Below, one piece after another: positions 52,861-55,847 of a stretch of 55,847 nucleotides of DNA (position 1 is the first letter of the stretch; each line of letters begins with the position of its first letter). A model generated the notes under the pieces. The model did not search any database and was not told the origin of the DNA. It was given only the letters and a program-made list of their open reading frames with translations. Origin of the DNA: Chitinophagaceae bacterium (lineage in GTDB: Bacteria; Bacteroidota; Bacteroidia; Chitinophagales; Chitinophagaceae). Both the position numbers and the translations under genes were made by a program. Location: NCBI GenBank assembly GCA_014379345.1, contig JACMLY010000147.1, positions 1-55,847 of the forward strand. Direction: 5' to 3'.

Positions 52861-54264
52861 ATGCCTAACGATCGTTCTTCGTCCCGCAGAAAATTTTTAC
52901 AACAATTGAGTAGTTCAACCCTTTTACTTTCAACAACACCGTTGAGCACGCTTGGGTCCACAGAAAAAGCAGAACAAAGGATTCTTCATTATGAAAAGAA
53001 AATTTCATCGAACGATAAAATCCGGGTTGCCGGCATCGGAATGGGTATCATGGGTTTTAATGACGTCAACACTGCCGTAAAAGTTCCCGGCGTGGAAATG
53101 GTTGCTGCCTGCGACCTGTATACCGGCAGGCTCGAGCGGGCTAAAGAGGTATACGGAAATACTATTTTTACTACAAGAGATTACCGCGAATTACTGAACC
53201 GAAAAGACATTGATGCGGTGATCATAGCAACCGGTGATCATTGGCATTCCCGTATCGCGATCGACGCGATGAACCAGGGAAAGGGGGTTTATTGTGAAAA
53301 GCCGATGGTGCATAAATTAAGCGAGGGTTTGCCTGTTATTCAAGCCCAGAAAAAAACCGGAAAAACCTTACAGGTAGGAAGCCAGCGTGTAAGCAGTATT
53401 GAACTTGCAAAGGCGAGAGAACTCTACCAGGCCGGTGAGATCGGGCAGCTGAATTGCATTGAAGCAACCTATGACCGTCAAAGCGCTCTTGGTGCCTGGC
53501 AGTATACAATGCCTTTGGATGCTTCGCCGCAAACGGTGGATTGGGATCGCTATATTTCCAATGCATCCCAAAGGCCCTATGATCCCAAACGTTTTTTCTG
53601 GTGGCGCAATTACAAGGAATACGGAACTGGTATGAGTGGTGACCTGTTTGTGCACCTGGTATCCGGAATTCATCTAATAACCGGTTCGATGGGTCCGGAA
53701 AAGATCTTTTCGACAGGACAACTATCTTATTGGAAAGATGGAAGAGATGTGCCGGATGTGATGACCGCTATCATGGATTATCCTTCAACCAAACAGCATC
53801 CTGCCTTCCAGGTGATGTTGAGGGTAAATTTCATCAGCGGCGGCGGCGACCGGGGTGTTACGCGATTTATTGGTAGCGATGGGGTTATTGACATGGCATG
53901 GAGTGGAATTACCGTCACCCGTAACACCATGTCAAAAGCACCGGGTATCGGTGGATGGGATGCGCTGGCAACCTATCCCAAAGAAATGCAGGATAAATTG
54001 ATGAAGCAATACAATGAACGCTATTCTGAAGCAGATAAAAAAAGACCGGTCAAGACACCGATTCAGTTCAAAGCGCCCGAGGGCTACGATGAGCACCTGG
54101 AACATTTTATCAACTTCTTTGATGGAGTGCGTACAGGCAAACCTGTTATTGAAGGTCCCGAATTCGGTTTTAGAGCCGCAGCCCCCTGCCTTGCAGCGAA
54201 TGATAGTTATTTCCAGAAGAAGGTCATTCTTTGGGATCCGGTGAATATGAAATTGAAAGCCTGA
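52861..54264 (+). CDS. Gfo/Idh/MocA family oxidoreductase, Tat-exported
   Basis: 467 residues. The N-terminal twin-arginine motif SSRRKFLQQL (Arg9-Arg10) is followed by a hydrophobic stretch, so export folded via Tat is likely. The NAD(P) Rossmann fold starts IRVAGIGMGIMG (G-x-G-x-x-G), and the sugar-oxidoreductase catalytic Lys is in VYCEKPMVHKL. A C-terminal Gfo/Idh/MocA alpha-beta domain follows (RFFWWRNYKEYGTGMSGDLFVHLVSGIH). It probably oxidises or isomerises a sugar or cyclitol in the periplasm, with tightly bound cofactor; substrate unknown. The Ldh-family dehydrogenase follows on the same strand after a repeat-filled gap. Confidence 0.92.
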   Translation: MPNDRSSSRRKFLQQLSSSTLLLSTTPLSTLGSTEKAEQRILHYEKKISSNDKIRVAGIGMGIMGFNDVNTAVKVPGVEMVAACDLYTGRLERAKEVYGNTIFTTRDYRELLNRKDIDAVIIATGDHWHSRIAIDAMNQGKGVYCEKPMVHKLSEGLPVIQAQKKTGKTLQVGSQRVSSIELAKARELYQAGEIGQLNCIEATYDRQSALGAWQYTMPLDASPQTVDWDRYISNASQRPYDPKRFFWWRNYKEYGTGMSGDLFVHLVSGIHLITGSMGPEKIFSTGQLSYWKDGRDVPDVMTAIMDYPSTKQHPAFQVMLRVNFISGGGDRGVTRFIGSDGVIDMAWSGITVTRNTMSKAPGIGGWDALATYPKEMQDKLMKQYNERYSEADKKRPVKTPIQFKAPEGYDEHLEHFINFFDGVRTGKPVIEGPEFGFRAAAPCLAANDSYFQKKVILWDPVNMKLKA

Positions 54265-54505
54265 TTAGCCAACAAAAGTTTAGGATTCGCAAGGCATGAA
54301 TTATTGTATTCATTGGCTAATTTGCTAATCTTCACATTGGCTAATTGGCTAATTGTTTTCACATTGGCTAATCGGCTAATCTCCACATTGGCTAATCGTT
54401 TTCACATTGGCTAATAGGCTAATTACCCAATCGGCTAATCGTTTTCACATTGTGTAATCTACTAATTACCCAATCGGCTAATCGCTTTCACATCGGCTAA
54501 TTGCT
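54262..54505. repeat. Dense GGCTAAT array
   Basis: About 240 bp with 11 copies of GGCTAAT, mostly as CACATTGGCTAAT, GGCTAATCGGCTAAT or GGCTAATCGTTTTC, ending eight bases or so before a TTTACTTTGCCCC run that precedes the next ATG. One inverted copy (ATTAGCC) overlaps the stop codon of the oxidoreductase. No ORF is supported. Confidence 0.85.
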
Positions 54506-54517
54506 TTACTTTGCCCC

Positions 54518-55606
54518 ATGTCGGAAAAATTTTATTCCTATCATCATTTATTCTCTTTTACCAAAGCTGTTTTAGAAAAATTAGGTTGTAGTGAAGAGCA
54601 CGCAGAGCTGGCCACAAAAGTTTTATTGTCTGCCGATCTCAGGGGTGTTGATTCGCACGGGGTAGCCCGTTTGAGCGGCTATGTGAGATTATGGGAAGCA
54701 AAGCGTGCCAATATGCAGCCCGTTATCAAAGTCATTCATGAAACGCCATCGACGGCAGTTGTTGACGGAGATGGGGGGCTGGGTCTGGTGGTTGCGCCTT
54801 ACGCCATGCAATTGGCCATTGATAAGGCAAAAAATGTGGGCACCGGGTGGGTAAGCGTTCAGCATTCCAACCATTTCGGGGTCGCCGCCTATCACGCCAT
54901 GATGGCCCTTCCTCATGATATGATCGGCATCACGATGACCAATGCCAGTCCTTTGGTAGCGCCTACCTTTTCGACCGAACGTTTGTTGGGAACCAATCCG
55001 ATCTGCGTGGTAGTTCCGGCAGGAGAAGAACCGCCCTTCGTTGCCGATCTCGCGACCACCACGGCTGCTAATGGTAAACTTGAAATACTACAACGAAAAA
55101 GTCAGCACGCACCTACCGGCTGGATCCAGGATAAAGACGGCAATATTTCCACCAACCCCCATGAATTGAAATCGGGAGGAGCCCTGCTACCGCTTGGTGG
55201 CGACAGAGACCATGGAAGTCATAAAGGTTATGCGCTCGGCGCAATTGTCGATATTTTTTCTGCTGTACTGAGTGGCGCCAATTATGGTCCCTGGGTGCCG
55301 CCGTTTCCGGCATATGTTCCAATGCCCACTGAAATGCCGGGTAAAGGAATCGGCCATTTTTTTGGAGCGATGCGTATCGATGCATTCAGGCCGTCCGAGG
55401 ATTTTAAATTTCATATGGATAAATGGATACGCCGGTTTCGAAGCGCGAAAACCGTGGACGGTGAGGAACAGGTTTTAATTCCAGGCGATCCGGAAAGAGA
55501 AATGGAACAGAATCGACTGGAAACGGGTATTCCGCTGCTACCTGCCGTGGCCGAAGACCTGCAGTACCTGGGAGAAAAACTGGGAGTGAGTTTTGAAATT
55601 GATTAA
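54518..55606 (+). CDS. Ldh family oxidoreductase (malate/L-lactate dehydrogenase type)
   Basis: 362 residues, normal length for the Ldh_2 fold. Family marks are DLRGVDSHGVARLSGY (catalytic-site loop), SVQHSNHFGVAAYHA (catalytic His), the NAD-binding RLLGTNPICVVVP and HGSHKGYALG. It reduces or oxidises 2-hydroxy acids such as malate, L-lactate, ureidoglycolate or 2,3-diketo-L-gulonate with NAD(P); which one cannot be told. No signal peptide, so it is cytoplasmic. TACTTTGCCCC just before the ATG resembles a -7 box. It follows the Gfo/Idh/MocA gene on the same strand, so a shared sugar-acid route is possible. Confidence 0.93.
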   Translation: MSEKFYSYHHLFSFTKAVLEKLGCSEEHAELATKVLLSADLRGVDSHGVARLSGYVRLWEAKRANMQPVIKVIHETPSTAVVDGDGGLGLVVAPYAMQLAIDKAKNVGTGWVSVQHSNHFGVAAYHAMMALPHDMIGITMTNASPLVAPTFSTERLLGTNPICVVVPAGEEPPFVADLATTTAANGKLEILQRKSQHAPTGWIQDKDGNISTNPHELKSGGALLPLGGDRDHGSHKGYALGAIVDIFSAVLSGANYGPWVPPFPAYVPMPTEMPGKGIGHFFGAMRIDAFRPSEDFKFHMDKWIRRFRSAKTVDGEEQVLIPGDPEREMEQNRLETGIPLLPAVAEDLQYLGEKLGVSFEID

Positions 55607-55630
55607 CCTGGTCTCACCAACTCCTGTACC

Positions 55631-55847
55631 GTATGCCATACCTGCGTATCAGGGAATGATATTCATGAGGCAACAGGTATGGCATACGTGATATCTGCAC
55701 TCACCCACGCTGTGCCGTATGCCATACCTGGGTATCAGGGAATGATATTCATGAGGCAACAGGTATGGCATACGTGATATCTGCGCTCACCCACGCTGTG
55801 CCGTATGCCATACCTGCGTATCAGGGAATGATATTCATGAGGTAACA
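55631..55847. repeat. Tandem 86-bp repeats with RAYT-type hairpin cores (continues past window)
   Basis: Three units start at 55631, 55717 and 55803 (period exactly 86 bp); the third is cut by the window end. Each complete unit has perfect 14-bp arms, GTATGCCATACCTG and CAGGTATGGCATAC (unit 1: 55631-55644 and 55674-55687), a 29-nt loop with ATGATATTCAT, then a 29-bp linker. The units differ at only a few bases. The core TATGCCATACC matches the hairpins flanking the RAYT at 15915-16502. Confidence 0.93.

Noticed and set aside
55631..55847. Possible CRISPR array at the window end
   Set aside because: The period is regular, but the 'spacers' are nearly identical between units, each unit is itself a hairpin, and no cas genes are present. 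It is a tandem repeat, not CRISPR.

Overview
The window looks like the chromosome of a Bacteroidota bacterium, probably Chitinophagia/Chitinophagaceae-like. This rests on TAnnTTTG-type -7 promoter boxes without clear Shine-Dalgarno sites, two giant beta-propeller (Reg_prop/Y_Y_Y) sensor kinases, a type IX secretion sorting tail on a subtilase, a head-GIN (DUF2807) lipoprotein, a Haem_bd protein and the composition of the housekeeping genes. I see no tRNA or rRNA gene, no prophage and no CRISPR array. Taxonomy is inferred from gene content only.

Layout. 1-9.7 kb: the tail of a DUF5916 protein, then a minus-strand block holding all four members of the ligase-associated DNA damage response set (PdeM nuclease, Lhr-type DEXH helicase, ATP-dependent ligase, MBL-fold exonuclease). 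It is interleaved with a histone-deacetylase-family hydrolase, a Haem_bd protein and a diheme cytochrome. 9.8-16.5 kb: a periplasmic-binding-type protein, guaA, a DUF2807 lipoprotein, penicillin-binding protein 1C, and a REP-associated tyrosine transposase (RAYT) bracketed by perfect GGTATGCC/GGCATACC hairpins. 16.9-26.4 kb: a very large alpha-2-macroglobulin lipoprotein (divergent partner of pbpC), an MFS transporter, an M14 peptidase and rpsT. 26.6-30.8 kb: sucA and odhB of the 2-oxoglutarate dehydrogenase complex. 31-41 kb: a small lipoprotein, a NarL-type regulator with its propeller kinase, an RsmB-like rRNA methyltransferase, a lipoprotein plus T9SS subtilase pair, and mnmA. 41.4-55.8 kb: two tandem PepSY-like secreted paralogs, a LytS/LytTR propeller two-component system with a possible small membrane ORF inside it, a second M14 peptidase, ssb, a divergent L,D-transpeptidase-like protein, a lone receiver protein, a Tat-exported Gfo/Idh/MocA oxidoreductase and an Ldh-family dehydrogenase. 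The window ends inside a tandem array of 86-bp hairpin repeats.

The main theme is repeat content. Nearly every longer intergenic gap holds an inverted or palindromic repeat, and at least seven sequence families recur: GGCTAAT arrays, TGCCACGAATT palindromes, TTAACCACAGAG inverted repeats, ACATC repeats, TTAGCGTTAATTCGC repeats, GGTATGCC hairpins and CCTGCC-GGCAGG palindromes. Several also lie in frame inside conserved genes. The peptide PAGQAG is encoded by the same palindrome in both odhB and the rsmB-like gene. A two-hairpin element of about 98 bp is translated inside the transpeptidase domain of pbpC. ACATC-type repeat is translated inside the Lhr helicase. The RAYT with its flanking hairpins, and further copies of the same core 39 kb away, suggests one possible driver for one of these families.
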